Below, one piece after another: positions 45,695 through 54,212 of a stretch of DNA of 64,000 nucleotides. Origin of the DNA: Mycoplana azooxidifex (lineage in GTDB: Bacteria; Pseudomonadota; Alphaproteobacteria; Rhizobiales; Rhizobiaceae); the NCBI RefSeq assembly GCF_014196765.1, contig NZ_JACIEE010000001.1, forward strand, positions 124,001-188,000. Reading direction: 5' to 3'. The translations under genes were made by a program, and so were the position numbers. The notes under the pieces were generated by a model, which saw only the letters and a list, made by a program, of their open reading frames with translations, ran no database searches and was not told where the DNA came from. Position 1 is the stretch's first letter, and every line of letters starts with the position of its first letter.

Positions 45695-46552
45695 ATGAAC
45701 ATGGCAGGCGTTGTAAACAGAGTCATGGCCCACGATTTGTCTTATGTGCTCGGGCGATTTCGCACCGTTCGCAGCGCCTACGGATCCGTCCGTCGTGCAC
45801 TGGAATCTATACAGCCGGCATCCCGCGCCATATCGCGGAATGCTTCAACCCTCTTTCCCGATGCCGACGTGAACGGCATCATCCGCGCTATTCGCGAGGA
45901 GGCCGTGTTCATCGGCCTCGACCTGCCGCCCAAAAGCATCGAGGCGATCAAGGCCTTTGCGCTGACGGAGCCCCTGCATGCGATCTACGATCCGAAGGGG
46001 CCGACCTTCCGCTATGCGGACGTCTCGAACGGCGTGGCGGCCGACGGGCGGAAGATGCCGATCGGTGGCATTGCCGATCCGGCCCGCTGCCCCGAGGTTC
46101 GGGAGATCATCAACGATCCCGTCCTGCGCGCGATCATTCGCGGCTACCTCGGACACGAGCCGCGCAAGATAACGACGATCCTCGACTGGAGCTTCGGCTC
46201 CTCGATGAGCGACGAGGAGCGGCGCCAGCTGAAGCATCACGTCATCGACTATCACTACGACGTCGGCGGCTTCGATTTCCTCTACGCCAGCTTCTACATC
46301 ACCGACACCGATCGCCATTCCGGCGCCCATGTCATGATCAAGCGTTCGCACAAGAGCAAGCCGCTCAGGATGCTGCTGGGCTCCGCCCGTGCGAGCCAGG
46401 AGGCCGTCTACAAGGAATTCGGACGCGAGAACGAACTCGTCATCGAGGGGCCGGCCGGAACCGGCTTCGTCGAGGACACCTCCTGTTATCACCGCGCATC
46501 CCCGCCCACCCGCAGCGATCGGTTGATGCTGGCAATTCGCTTCATCAATTGA
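45695..46552 (+). CDS. Phytanoyl-CoA dioxygenase (PhyH)-like protein
   Basis: The 285-residue protein is a predicted non-haem iron and 2-oxoglutarate oxygenase. The facial triad is His and Asp in YHYDVGG plus a distal His in TSCYHRASPP; the Arg of DRLMLAIRF would bind 2-oxoglutarate. The N-terminal 60 residues are basic and helical. AGAGGTGA lies upstream of ATG 45695. Its neighbour is a methyltransferase, so both may tailor one small molecule or glycan. The substrate is unknown. Confidence 0.75.
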   Translation: MNMAGVVNRVMAHDLSYVLGRFRTVRSAYGSVRRALESIQPASRAISRNASTLFPDADVNGIIRAIREEAVFIGLDLPPKSIEAIKAFALTEPLHAIYDPKGPTFRYADVSNGVAADGRKMPIGGIADPARCPEVREIINDPVLRAIIRGYLGHEPRKITTILDWSFGSSMSDEERRQLKHHVIDYHYDVGGFDFLYASFYITDTDRHSGAHVMIKRSHKSKPLRMLLGSARASQEAVYKEFGRENELVIEGPAGTGFVEDTSCYHRASPPTRSDRLMLAIRFIN

Positions 46553-46855
46553 GACCCGCCGATCGCCGCAGCACGCCTACGGGAGATGCGGACTTCTACG
46601 GAAGATGCGGACTGGCAGATCCTGCGCGAGCAACCTGCCTGCGATCGACCTGATCGAACCGCAAGGCCGGTGGCGGGCATGCCCCGGTGTCGCAAGGGCA
46701 GGACCGGATCGCGCGCGTACGGCCCGGCCTGTCGCAGGCCCAAGTGACGGCCTGTCTTTGGCTGGCTGCCGCCTTCTCCCGGCGGATGCGATCGCACACG
46801 AAAGGTGATATCGTCACCCCATCATGAGACTACCGGCGCCCGTTGAGGACATCAC
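46553..46855. other. Intergenic region with a tandem duplication, 303 bases
   Basis: The region holds two adjacent 18-base copies (46577-46594 and 46596-46613; 17 of 18 identical) of CTACGGGAGATGCGGACT. The remaining sequence has no credible gene. Confidence 0.4.
46577..46613. repeat. Two-copy 19-base tandem repeat
   Basis: CTACGGGAGATGCGGACT and CTACGGAAGATGCGGACT are spaced one base apart, 24 bases past the PhyH-like stop. Confidence 0.7.
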
Positions 46856-47461
46856 ATGGCGAAGGGCTATTTCTCCAAGCGCAGGAATTTTCTCTACTAC
46901 AGATACGTCGAACAGATCGTGTCTGTGCTGGCGTCCGACGCAAGGTCCTATCTCGATGTCGGCAGTTCCAATGCCGAGTACATCGAGCGTTTCCGCTGGA
47001 TTCCCGTCCGCCACACGATCGACATCCGCCATCCCTATTCATCGCCGAATGTGGTCGGCTTCGAGCAGGACTTCTTCACCTTTCAACCGGAGGAGAAATA
47101 TGACTTCGTGTCCTGCTTCCAGGTTCTCGAGCATATTCCCGACGCGACCGCCTTCGCGCAGCACCTGATGCAGATGGCGGACCGGGTGCTCGTATCCGTC
47201 CCCTTTCTGTGGCCGAAGGGCAGCTGCAGGCATCATGTGCACGACCCGGTCGATCTTGAGAAACTGAGCCGCTGGTTCGGCCGGACGCCCGACTACAGCA
47301 TCGTCGTGGAGGAGCCGCTGCGCAAGCTTGCCAAGGGCCGGCGCCTGATCGCCTACTACCACAATGCCGGAGAGATGCCGACCTATGCCGATCTGCGCAA
47401 GAACCAGCGAAAGGCCACAACCCGTAAGTATCCCGCGGCGGCGGCAAAAACGGAAGCGTAG
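46856..47461 (+). CDS. Class I SAM-dependent methyltransferase
   Basis: The protein has 201 residues. Motif I reads YLDVGSSNAEY, the adenine-side acidic strand is TIDIRHP, and the catalytic-face segment reads VSCFQVLEHIPDA. This is the Methyltransf_11-like fold used on lipids, sugars and small molecules. The C-terminus is basic (NQRKATTRKYPAAAAKTEA). It follows the PhyH-like gene and ends 124 bases from tRNA-Leu. Confidence 0.85.
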   Translation: MAKGYFSKRRNFLYYRYVEQIVSVLASDARSYLDVGSSNAEYIERFRWIPVRHTIDIRHPYSSPNVVGFEQDFFTFQPEEKYDFVSCFQVLEHIPDATAFAQHLMQMADRVLVSVPFLWPKGSCRHHVHDPVDLEKLSRWFGRTPDYSIVVEEPLRKLAKGRRLIAYYHNAGEMPTYADLRKNQRKATTRKYPAAAAKTEA

Positions 47462-47556
47462 CCGGGGCGCAGAGAGCCATATCGGGCCGCCAACCAGCCT
47501 GCGCGAAAGCGCGCGCCTCCGCAAGGAGACAGCAAACTTCAAATCGCTGAATAAAA

Positions 47557-47583
47557 ACAAAAAACCCGGCGTGAGCCGGGTTC
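47557..47583 (-). terminator. Rho-independent terminator of tRNA-Leu
   Basis: On the minus strand AACCCGGC pairs with GCCGGGTT around TCAC, followed by TTTTG and further T. It starts two bases after the tRNA CCA end. Confidence 0.75.
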
Positions 47584-47584
47584 T

Positions 47585-47669
47585 TGGTGCGGTCGAGAAG
47601 ACTCGAACTTCCACGGGTTGCCCCACAGCGACCTCAACGCTGCGCGTCTACCAATTCCGCCACGACCGC
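47585..47669 (-). tRNA. tRNA-Leu (anticodon GAG)
   Basis: The 85-base gene includes an encoded CCA. The acceptor stem GCGGTCG pairs with CGACCGC. The D-arm has GGTAGACGC, the anticodon stem is CAGCG/CGCTG with loop TTGAGGT (anticodon GAG), and a long variable arm follows, typical of tRNA-Leu. The T-arm has GTTCGAGTC. It reads CUC and CUU codons, which are abundant in this genome. Confidence 0.97.
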
Positions 47670-47862
47670 ATCGTGGTAGGTGCCGATTTGCGCCGGCGGG
47701 GCTGCATGTAGCAAAAGCCCTGTGGGTGCACAAGGCCATTGCAACAGAAATCTGACTGCAAAGACAACAATTTCAACAGCCCCTCCGAACGGGCGATTTC
47801 AGCCCTCAAAACCTTGCATCGGTCGGCCTATATTGGCAGAGAAGTGCCTGAAGGACCGCACC

Positions 47863-48591
47863 ATGCAACGCGCAGAACTCGAAAGATCCATGCACGCCGC
47901 GAAAGGCTCGCCGCCGATCCGCTGGCGCATCGAATCCGGGCTCGTCCCCTACGACGTGGCCGTGGAGACGATGGAGCGCGAGGCCGCGGCCATTGCCACA
48001 GGCGAGGCCGACGAACTCGTCTGGCTGGTCGAGCATCCGCCGCTCTATACCGCCGGAACCAGCGCCGATGGTGCGGACCTGGTCGATCCGGATCGCTTTC
48101 CCGTGTTCCAGACCGGGCGCGGCGGCGAATACACCTATCATGGCCCGGGGCAAAGGGTCGTCTACGTCATGCTCGACCTGAAGCGACGGCGGCAGGACGT
48201 GCGGGCCTTCGTGGCCGCCCTCGAGGAGGTCGTCATCGAGACGCTGGCGCAGATGAACGTCAGGGGTGAGCGCCGCGAGGACCGCGTCGGCGTCTGGGTG
48301 CGGCGTCCGGAGCGCCCGCCCCTGCCCGACGGCTCGCCGGCCGAGGATAAGATCGCGGCGATCGGCATCCGCCTGCGCCGCTGGGTCAGCTTCCACGGCC
48401 TGTCGCTGAACGTTGATCCGGAGCTGGACCATTTCGGCGGCATCGTCCCCTGCGGCATTCGCGGCTACGGCGTCACCAGCCTCGTCGACCTCGGCCTTCC
48501 CGTCACGATGAGCGACGTCGACTTCCTCCTGAAGGGCGCTTTCGAGACGGTGTTCGGCCCAGTGGCCGAGCTTCCCCCGCACGGCCGGTAG
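47863..48591 (+). CDS. lipB: Octanoyl-[acyl carrier protein]:protein octanoyltransferase
   Basis: LipB moves octanoate from ACP to lipoyl domains such as GcvH. The protein has 242 residues. [25 protein letters not shown] (Lys) and [11 protein letters not shown] (Cys) are the family blocks. AAGGA seven to eight bases before ATG 47863 favours this start; ATG 47890 is possible. It serves the same cofactor used by the glycine cleavage system at the right end of the window. Confidence 0.95.
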   Translation: MQRAELERSMHAAKGSPPIRWRIESGLVPYDVAVETMEREAAAIATGEADELVWLVEHPPLYTAGTSADGADLVDPDRFPVFQTGRGGEYTYHGPGQRVVYVMLDLKRRRQDVRAFVAALEEVVIETLAQMNVRGERREDRVGVWVRRPERPPLPDGSPAEDKIAAIGIRLRRWVSFHGLSLNVDPELDHFGGIVPCGIRGYGVTSLVDLGLPVTMSDVDFLLKGAFETVFGPVAELPPHGR

Positions 48592-48774
48592 TTCGCCCCA
48601 CGACGCGGGCGCAATGGGCGAGGCGCTCCTGCCCCTGCGCCGTCACGTCGCTTACCTCAAGGGTGCGCAGGATCGGGTTTCCCGTCCTGTCCACATGCGA
48701 TAGGCCTGCCGGACCCGGCCATCGCCGGTCCGCGTGCTGGAAAGGACGGAGTGGTGCCAGTCCGAACATCTGCC

Positions 48775-49719
48775 TCAATCCGGCGCAGCCGGACCGGCAT
48801 TTCTCGCGGCCGTCCGCTCCCGCCAGATGATGAACAGGCCGGAGCCGACGATGATGGCGATGCCGACCCATTTCCAGAAATTGGGAAAATCGCCGAACAG
48901 GGCATAGCCGAGGATCGTCGCCGAAATGATCTCGAAATACTGGAATGGCGCCAGCAGCGAAAGCGGCGCCATCCGGAAGGCGCGCACGACCAGAAGGTGG
49001 GCATATCCGGAAAGCGAGCCGAGGATCAGCAGCAGTCCCAGCGCCAACGGCGTTTGCGGCAGCGACAGCTCGAAGTTCTGAAGCCCCGCGCCGTTTCCGA
49101 CCGCAAGCGCGCCGGCCATGAACATCATGCCGCCGAAGCCGGAGATTGTCTGCATCGTCAGGGGGGAATCGCCCTCCCCGATCGCCCGGTTCAGGAACAG
49201 GTAGAGCGAATAGAGAAAGGCGCAGGCGACCGGCAGCAGCGCGGTCAGGCCGAAGATCGCAAAACTCGGCTGGATGACGATCAGCGCGCCTCCGAAGCCG
49301 ACTGCGATCGCCAGCCATCGCCGCCAGCCGACACGTTCGCCGAGGAAGACGGCCGACATCGCCGTCAGCATGAACGGCTCGACGAAGTAGATGGCAAAGA
49401 CGTCCGCGAGCGGCATGTACTTCACGGCGACGAAGAACAGGAGGCTCGCCGCCCCGTGCAGCACCCCGCGCAAGAGGTTCATCCATGGCCGCTTCGCCCG
49501 GAACGCATCGCGTCCCATCACCGTCAGCAGCAGCGGCAGCGTGCACACGAGCTGGAAGAAGAACCGGTAGAACGTCACCTGCCCCGGCGACATGCCCTCG
49601 TAGGTCGCCATGTACTTGGCGATCGCGTCCATGCCGGGAAGGATCGTCATGGCGAACGCCATCAACGCCATCCCCTGCATCGTGTGCTGCCTGAAATGTT
49701 CCGTCGTTGACGATTGCAT
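48775..49719 (-). CDS. EamA/DMT-family transporter
   Basis: The 314-residue protein has ten membrane helices built of two EamA repeats. The first begins GMALMAFAMTILPGMDAIAK and the second includes YFEIISATILGYALFGDFPN. It is a predicted exporter of a small metabolite across the inner membrane; the substrate is unknown. It is convergent with lipB. ATG 49719 is chosen as the first in-frame start with an AGGGTT site. Confidence 0.88.
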   Translation of the reverse strand: MQSSTTEHFRQHTMQGMALMAFAMTILPGMDAIAKYMATYEGMSPGQVTFYRFFFQLVCTLPLLLTVMGRDAFRAKRPWMNLLRGVLHGAASLLFFVAVKYMPLADVFAIYFVEPFMLTAMSAVFLGERVGWRRWLAIAVGFGGALIVIQPSFAIFGLTALLPVACAFLYSLYLFLNRAIGEGDSPLTMQTISGFGGMMFMAGALAVGNGAGLQNFELSLPQTPLALGLLLILGSLSGYAHLLVVRAFRMAPLSLLAPFQYFEIISATILGYALFGDFPNFWKWVGIAIIVGSGLFIIWRERTAARNAGPAAPD

Positions 49720-49896
49720 GGATGAACCCTGGAGCGACGCGACGGGGCAACGTGTAGACGCAACCGGTGCCGGAATCGCGTGCGCGATTTTCGGTCTGTT
49801 TCAACAGCATCGCACGCCGCACGGTCAAGTGGTCCCGGGCGCTGCGGCGGGACGCGACGCAATTGGGGTAGCCAGGCGGCGCATCCATCCTTAGGG

Positions 49897-49907
49897 TCAG
49901 GACCTGA
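49897..49907. promoter_or_regulatory. Short dyad upstream of the XRE gene
   Basis: TCAGG and CCTGA flank a single A, 29 bases before the XRE start. This position would suit autoregulation, but the dyad is short enough to be chance. Confidence 0.25.
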
Positions 49908-49935
49908 GGTTTCGCTGAAGAAAACGGAGGCCGTC

Positions 49936-50349
49936 ATGGCAAAATCCGGTGACGACAACACCATCCCATTCCGCTCGCCCCGCGCCGATGGCGACACGCT
50001 CGGCGGCCGGATCTGGCGTGCGCGCGACGCGCTCGACCTGTCGCTCGGCGAACTTGCGGCACGGATGGGACTTCCGGAGGAGACAGTCGGCGACTGGGAG
50101 CGCGACCATGCCGAGCCGCGCACGCAGGCCCTGTTCATGCTGGCCGGCGTCCTTGGCGTGTCGCCGTCCTGGCTGATCGCCGGGATCGGCCAGGCGCCTT
50201 CCGAGACAGGCCCGGAGGCGTCCACCCATCCGCTTTTCGAGCGGCTGGAGGAGATCCGTCGCTTGCATATCCAGACCGGCGAGGCGATCGACGCGCTCGA
50301 GGCCGAGATCGCCCGGCTGGGCCTCCGCGGTCGTCGAAGCGACGATTGA
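49936..50349 (+). CDS. XRE-family helix-turn-helix protein
   Basis: The protein has 137 residues. An HTH of the XRE/Cro type covers about residues 25-80 (RARDALDLSLGELAARMGLP, then WERDHAEPRTQ), followed by a short coiled coil (EIRRLHIQTGEAIDALEAEI). ACGGAGG lies five bases before ATG 49936. It sits 94 bases upstream of frmA in the same direction; control of the formaldehyde genes is possible but not shown. In many proteobacteria formaldehyde genes are controlled by FrmR instead. Confidence 0.88.
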   Translation: MAKSGDDNTIPFRSPRADGDTLGGRIWRARDALDLSLGELAARMGLPEETVGDWERDHAEPRTQALFMLAGVLGVSPSWLIAGIGQAPSETGPEASTHPLFERLEEIRRLHIQTGEAIDALEAEIARLGLRGRRSDD

Positions 50350-50443
50350 ACACGCCCGGCCTTGAGATGGACTTGAGTGCCCGCCCGGGCTCTGCAATGG
50401 TCCGCATCGAATCAGATTCCGTTGGAAGTTAAGGAGAGAGATC

Positions 50444-51571
50444 ATGGACGTACGCGCCGCTGTCGCCGTTCAGGCTGGAAAGCCGCTGGAAGTCATGACC
50501 GTGCAACTCGAGGGCCCGCGGGCCGGCGAGGTGCTGGTCGAGGTCAAGGCCACCGGCATCTGCCACACCGATGATTTCACCCTCTCCGGCGCCGATCCGG
50601 AGGGCCTGTTCCCCGCCATCCTCGGCCACGAGGGCGCCGGCATCGTCGTCGACGTCGGCCCCGGCGTCACCTCCGTGAAGAAGGGCGACCACGTCATCCC
50701 GCTCTACACGCCGGAATGCCGCGAATGCTATTCCTGCCTGTCGCGCAAGACCAACCTCTGTACCTCGATCCGCGCCACCCAGGGCCAGGGCCTGATGCCG
50801 GACGGCACGAGCCGTTTCTCGATCGGCAAAGACAAGATCCACCACTACATGGGCTGCTCCACCTTCGCCAATTTCACCGTTCTGCCTGAAATCGCACTGG
50901 CCAAGGTCAACCCCGACGCGCCCTTCGACAAGATCTGCTACATCGGCTGCGGCGTCACCACCGGCATCGGTGCCGTCATCAACACCGCCAAGGTCGAGAT
51001 CGGCTCCACGGCGATCGTCTTCGGTCTTGGCGGCATCGGGCTCAACGTTCTGCAGGGTCTTCGTCTGGCCGGCGCCGACATGATCATCGGCGTCGACCTC
51101 AACAACGACCGCAAGGAGTGGGGCGAGAAGTTCGGCATGACGCATTTCGTCAATCCGAAGGACGTCGGCGACGACATCGTGCCCTATCTGGTCAACATGA
51201 CCAAGCGCAACGGCGACCTCATCGGCGGCGCGGACTACACCTTCGACTGCACCGGCAACACCAAGGTCATGCGCCAGGCGCTGGAGAGCTCGCATCGCGG
51301 CTGGGGCAAGTCGGTGATTATCGGCGTCGCCGGCGCGGGCCAGGAAATCTCCACCCGTCCGTTCCAGCTGGTCACCGGCCGCAACTGGATGGGCACGGCC
51401 TTCGGCGGCGCGCGTGGCCGCACCGACGTGCCGAAGATCGTCGACTGGTACATGGAGGGCAAGATCCAGATCGACCCGATGATCACCCACACCATGCCGC
51501 TCGAGGACATCAACAATGGCTTCGAGCTGATGCACAAGGGCGAGAGCATCCGCGGCGTGGTGGTCTATTGA
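50444..51571 (+). CDS. frmA: S-(hydroxymethyl)glutathione dehydrogenase / class III alcohol dehydrogenase
   Basis: The 375-residue zinc enzyme oxidises S-hydroxymethylglutathione to S-formylglutathione with NAD. The catalytic zinc site GICHTDDFT and GHEGAGIV, the structural zinc block PECRECYSCLSRKTNLC, and the Rossmann motif GLGGIGLNVLQG are complete. AAGGAGAGAG precedes the ATG. Together with fghA at 53209 it completes formaldehyde conversion to formate. It leads a run of five closely spaced genes. Confidence 0.97.
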   Translation: MDVRAAVAVQAGKPLEVMTVQLEGPRAGEVLVEVKATGICHTDDFTLSGADPEGLFPAILGHEGAGIVVDVGPGVTSVKKGDHVIPLYTPECRECYSCLSRKTNLCTSIRATQGQGLMPDGTSRFSIGKDKIHHYMGCSTFANFTVLPEIALAKVNPDAPFDKICYIGCGVTTGIGAVINTAKVEIGSTAIVFGLGGIGLNVLQGLRLAGADMIIGVDLNNDRKEWGEKFGMTHFVNPKDVGDDIVPYLVNMTKRNGDLIGGADYTFDCTGNTKVMRQALESSHRGWGKSVIIGVAGAGQEISTRPFQLVTGRNWMGTAFGGARGRTDVPKIVDWYMEGKIQIDPMITHTMPLEDINNGFELMHKGESIRGVVVY

Positions 51572-52041
51572 CAGCTTCACCCGCCTATACGGTCGACGTG
51601 CGGAGGCTGGAGGCGTTCTCCGCCGTCGATCTCTACGCAATGCTGAAGATGCGCGTCGACGTGTTCGTGGTGGAGCAGAGCTGCCCCTACCCCGAGCTCG
51701 ACGGCAGAGATCCGGACTGCCAGCATCTGCGCCTGCTCGACGGCAAGGACCTGCTCGCCTGCGCAAGGCTCTGGCGCCCGGTGGCCGATGCGCATCCGCG
51801 GATCGGGCGCGTCGCCGTGTCGCCGGACCATCGCGGCAAGCGCCTGGGCGAGGCGCTGATGCGCGAGGCGATCACGGCCTGCGAGCGCCTTTACCCGAAC
51901 GAGGCGATCGCGCTGTCCGCGCAGAGCCACTTGATGCACTTCTACGAAGCCTTTGGCTTTTCTCCGACTTCGGAGGAATATCTGGAAGACGGCATCCCGC
52001 ATGTCGACATGCTGCGGCCGCCGTCGCCCGGAAACGCCTGA
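51568..52041 (+). CDS. ElaA-like GNAT N-acetyltransferase
   Basis: The 157-residue protein has the ElaA pattern: DLYAMLKMRVDVFVVEQ, CARLWRP, the acetyl-CoA loop VSPDHRGKRLGEALM, and HFYEAFGFSPT. Translation likely starts at TTG 51568, which overlaps the frmA stop. GTG codons 30 bases on are an alternative. It transfers acetyl groups to an unknown amine. The tight coupling to frmA suggests co-expression rather than a shared pathway. Confidence 0.85.
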   Translation: MTASPAYTVDVRRLEAFSAVDLYAMLKMRVDVFVVEQSCPYPELDGRDPDCQHLRLLDGKDLLACARLWRPVADAHPRIGRVAVSPDHRGKRLGEALMREAITACERLYPNEAIALSAQSHLMHFYEAFGFSPTSEEYLEDGIPHVDMLRPPSPGNA

Positions 52042-52064
52042 AGAACACCAGAAGCCAGTAAGCC

Positions 52065-52520
52065 ATGATCTACGTCGATGCCGATGCCTGCCCGGTCAAG
52101 CCGGAAATCCTCAAGGTCGCCGAGCGCCACGGGATCGGGGTCACCTTCGTGGCCAATTCCGGGCTCAGGCCGTCGCGCGACCCGATGGTGAAGAACGTGA
52201 TCGTCTCGGGAAGCTTCGACGCCGCCGACGACTGGATCGTCGAGCACGTTGAGCCCGCAGACATCGTCGTCACCGCCGACGTGCCGCTCGCAGGTAGGTG
52301 CGTGGGCAAGGATGCCTTCGTCACCGGGCCGACCGGGCGGATCTTCGACAAGACCAACATCGGCATGGCGAGCGCCATGCGCGACCTCGGCCAGCACCTG
52401 CGCGAGACCGGTGAAAGCAAGGGCTACAACGCCGCCTTTTCGCCGCGCGACCGCTCGGCCTTTCTCGAAACGCTCGACCGCTTGTGCCGCCGCGCGAAAT
52501 CTTCGGGCGCAGCACAATGA
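52065..52520 (+). CDS. YaiI/YqxD family (DUF188) protein
   Basis: The 151-residue protein opens YVDADACPVKPEILKVAERH and has VTADVPLAGRC and GPTGRIFDKTNIG, the complete DUF188 family with a PIN-like nuclease fold. Conserved Asp residues could bind metal. The function is unknown. Its stop overlaps the ATG of the next gene. Confidence 0.9.
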   Translation: MIYVDADACPVKPEILKVAERHGIGVTFVANSGLRPSRDPMVKNVIVSGSFDAADDWIVEHVEPADIVVTADVPLAGRCVGKDAFVTGPTGRIFDKTNIGMASAMRDLGQHLRETGESKGYNAAFSPRDRSAFLETLDRLCRRAKSSGAAQ

Positions 52521-53182
52521 GCACGCAGGCGGCAAAGACAACGGCGGGGCACAGCCGCCATCGCCCGTTCTACATTGCCGCCATCGTCGCCCTTCTGGTC
52601 CTGCCCGCGGCCCTCTGGCTGCGGATGCGGGTTGCAGCACAGCTGGGCGGCATCACCTTCTTCACGCTCTACCTGCTGATGATCGGACAGCGCCTGCCCT
52701 ATCTCACCGGCGGCTACCTCAAGAAGCATGCCGTCGACACCGATACACCGGCACCGATCATCCTGCTGGTGACGGTCGGCGCCTTCGCCATCTCCCTCGC
52801 CTCCCTCTTCATCGTCCTCAACGAGGGCGACGTGGTCGAGCCACTGGACCTGATCCTCTCCTTCGCATCGGTGGTGCTCGGCTGGTTCACGATCCACACG
52901 ATGGCCGCGGTCCACTATGCCCATGTCTACTGGCGCCCGCATGGCGGCAAGCCGCTGCAGCCCGAAGAGCGCGGGCTGGACTTCCCGCAGGCCGACATGC
53001 CCGGCATCTTCGATTTCCTCTACTTCGCCTTCGTCATAGGAATGACCGCGCAGACCTCGGACGTGGCCGTCACCACCACGCAGATGCGCAAGCTCAACCT
53101 CGTGCATGCGATCATTTCCTTCTTCTTCAACACCGTGCTCGTCGCAGCCGCCGTCAATGCGGCGGTGGCGCTTGCGTCGTGA
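52517..53182 (+). CDS. DUF1345 membrane protein
   Basis: The 221-residue protein has five to six membrane helices and the family block TIHTMAAVHYAHVYW, then FLYFAFVIGMTAQTSDV. It starts inside the DUF188 stop (ATGA). The function of the family is unknown. The position between frmA and fghA is consistent with one transcript. Confidence 0.88.
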   Translation: MSTQAAKTTAGHSRHRPFYIAAIVALLVLPAALWLRMRVAAQLGGITFFTLYLLMIGQRLPYLTGGYLKKHAVDTDTPAPIILLVTVGAFAISLASLFIVLNEGDVVEPLDLILSFASVVLGWFTIHTMAAVHYAHVYWRPHGGKPLQPEERGLDFPQADMPGIFDFLYFAFVIGMTAQTSDVAVTTTQMRKLNLVHAIISFFFNTVLVAAAVNAAVALAS

Positions 53183-53208
53183 CCGCCACCACCTCGATGG
53201 AGTTTCCC

Positions 53209-54042
53209 ATGAAAGTGCTATCCCAGAACCAGGCCTTCGGCGGCATGCAGGGCGTGTTCGCCCATGATTCGCTCGCCACCAATTGCGAGATGACCTTCGC
53301 CGTCTTCGTGCCGCCGAAGGCGGTCCAGGAGCCCTGCCCGGTCGTCTGGTATCTCTCCGGCCTGACCTGCACCCATGCCAACGTCATGGAAAAGGGCGAG
53401 TACCGCCGCATGGCCGCCGAGCTCGGCCTCATCGTCGTCTGCCCCGACACCAGCCCCCGCGGCAACGACGTACCGGACGAGCTGACCAACTGGCAGATGG
53501 GCAAGGGCGCGGGCTTCTACCTCGACGCCACCGAGAAGCCCTGGGCCGAACACTACCAGATGTACACCTACATCACCGAGGAACTGCCGGCCTTCGTCGC
53601 CCAGCATTTCCGCGTCGACATGGACCGCCAGGGCATCTTCGGCCACTCGATGGGCGGACATGGCGCCATGACGATCGCGCTGAAGAACCCGGACCGCTTC
53701 AGGAGCTGCTCCGCCTTCGCGCCCATCGTCGAGCCCTCGACCGCCGACTGGTCCTCCGGCTCGTTCGAGAAGTACCTCGGCCCCGACCGGGCCAACTGGC
53801 GGCAGTACGACGCCTGCGCGCTGGTGGAAGACGGCGCACGCTTCCCGGAGTTCCTGATCGACCAGGGCAAGGCTGACGGTTTCCTGGAAGATGGCCTTCG
53901 CCCCTGGCTGTTCGAGGAGGCGATCCAGGGCACCGGGATCGGCCTGACGCTGCGCATGCAGGAGCGCTACGACCACTCCTACTACTTCATCTCCACCTTC
54001 ATGGACGGTCACCTGAAGTGGCACGCCGAGCGACTCGGCTGA
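53209..54042 (+). CDS. fghA: S-formylglutathione hydrolase
   Basis: The 277-residue esterase-D-type serine hydrolase splits S-formylglutathione into formate and glutathione. S147 lies in GHSMGGHG, the catalytic Asp lies in LIDQGKADGF, and the catalytic His lies in ERYDHSYYF. YLSGLTCTH forms the oxyanion side. GGAG six to seven bases before ATG 53209 decides the start (ATG 53197 is the alternative). It is the second step of the route begun by frmA. Confidence 0.96.
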   Translation: MKVLSQNQAFGGMQGVFAHDSLATNCEMTFAVFVPPKAVQEPCPVVWYLSGLTCTHANVMEKGEYRRMAAELGLIVVCPDTSPRGNDVPDELTNWQMGKGAGFYLDATEKPWAEHYQMYTYITEELPAFVAQHFRVDMDRQGIFGHSMGGHGAMTIALKNPDRFRSCSAFAPIVEPSTADWSSGSFEKYLGPDRANWRQYDACALVEDGARFPEFLIDQGKADGFLEDGLRPWLFEEAIQGTGIGLTLRMQERYDHSYYFISTFMDGHLKWHAERLG

Positions 54043-54135
54043 CGCACGCCGCACCGTTGCCGACGGAGCGCTCGCATGGCTGGTCTGCGCGGGCGCCTCT
54101 TGATTTTCGGGCCGTCTGTTGCGATATCGGGGGAA

Positions 54136-54207
54136 GGCAGACGACTGCCGCCGCTGAAAATCGGCGGTGACGACCGCGGGGACGGCCCCGCTCCTTTCAA
54201 ATGGAGC
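54136..54207 (+). promoter_or_regulatory. Guanidine-II (mini-ykkC) riboswitch
   Basis: Two hairpins carry the diagnostic ACGR loops: P1 GGCAG-ACGA-CTGCC (54136-54149) and P2 GCGGGG-ACGG-CCCCGC (54176-54191), 26 bases apart. GCTCC (54190-54194), which shares GC with P2, can instead pair with GGAGC (54203-54207), the ribosome site of gdx. Guanidine binding to the two loops should hold P2 closed and free the site. The target, a Gdx-type exporter, is the classic one for this class. Confidence 0.85.
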
Positions 54208-54212
54208 AGGAC

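Noticed and set aside
47585-47669. tRNA-Leu as an occupied integration site
   Set aside because: No integrase gene and no copy of the tRNA 3' end were found nearby; kept only as a weak idea in the PhyH finding.
54201-54212. ATG 54201 as the gdx start
   Set aside because: This ATG lies inside the ribosome site that the riboswitch controls; ATG 54213 has ideal spacing and gives the standard SMR N-terminus.
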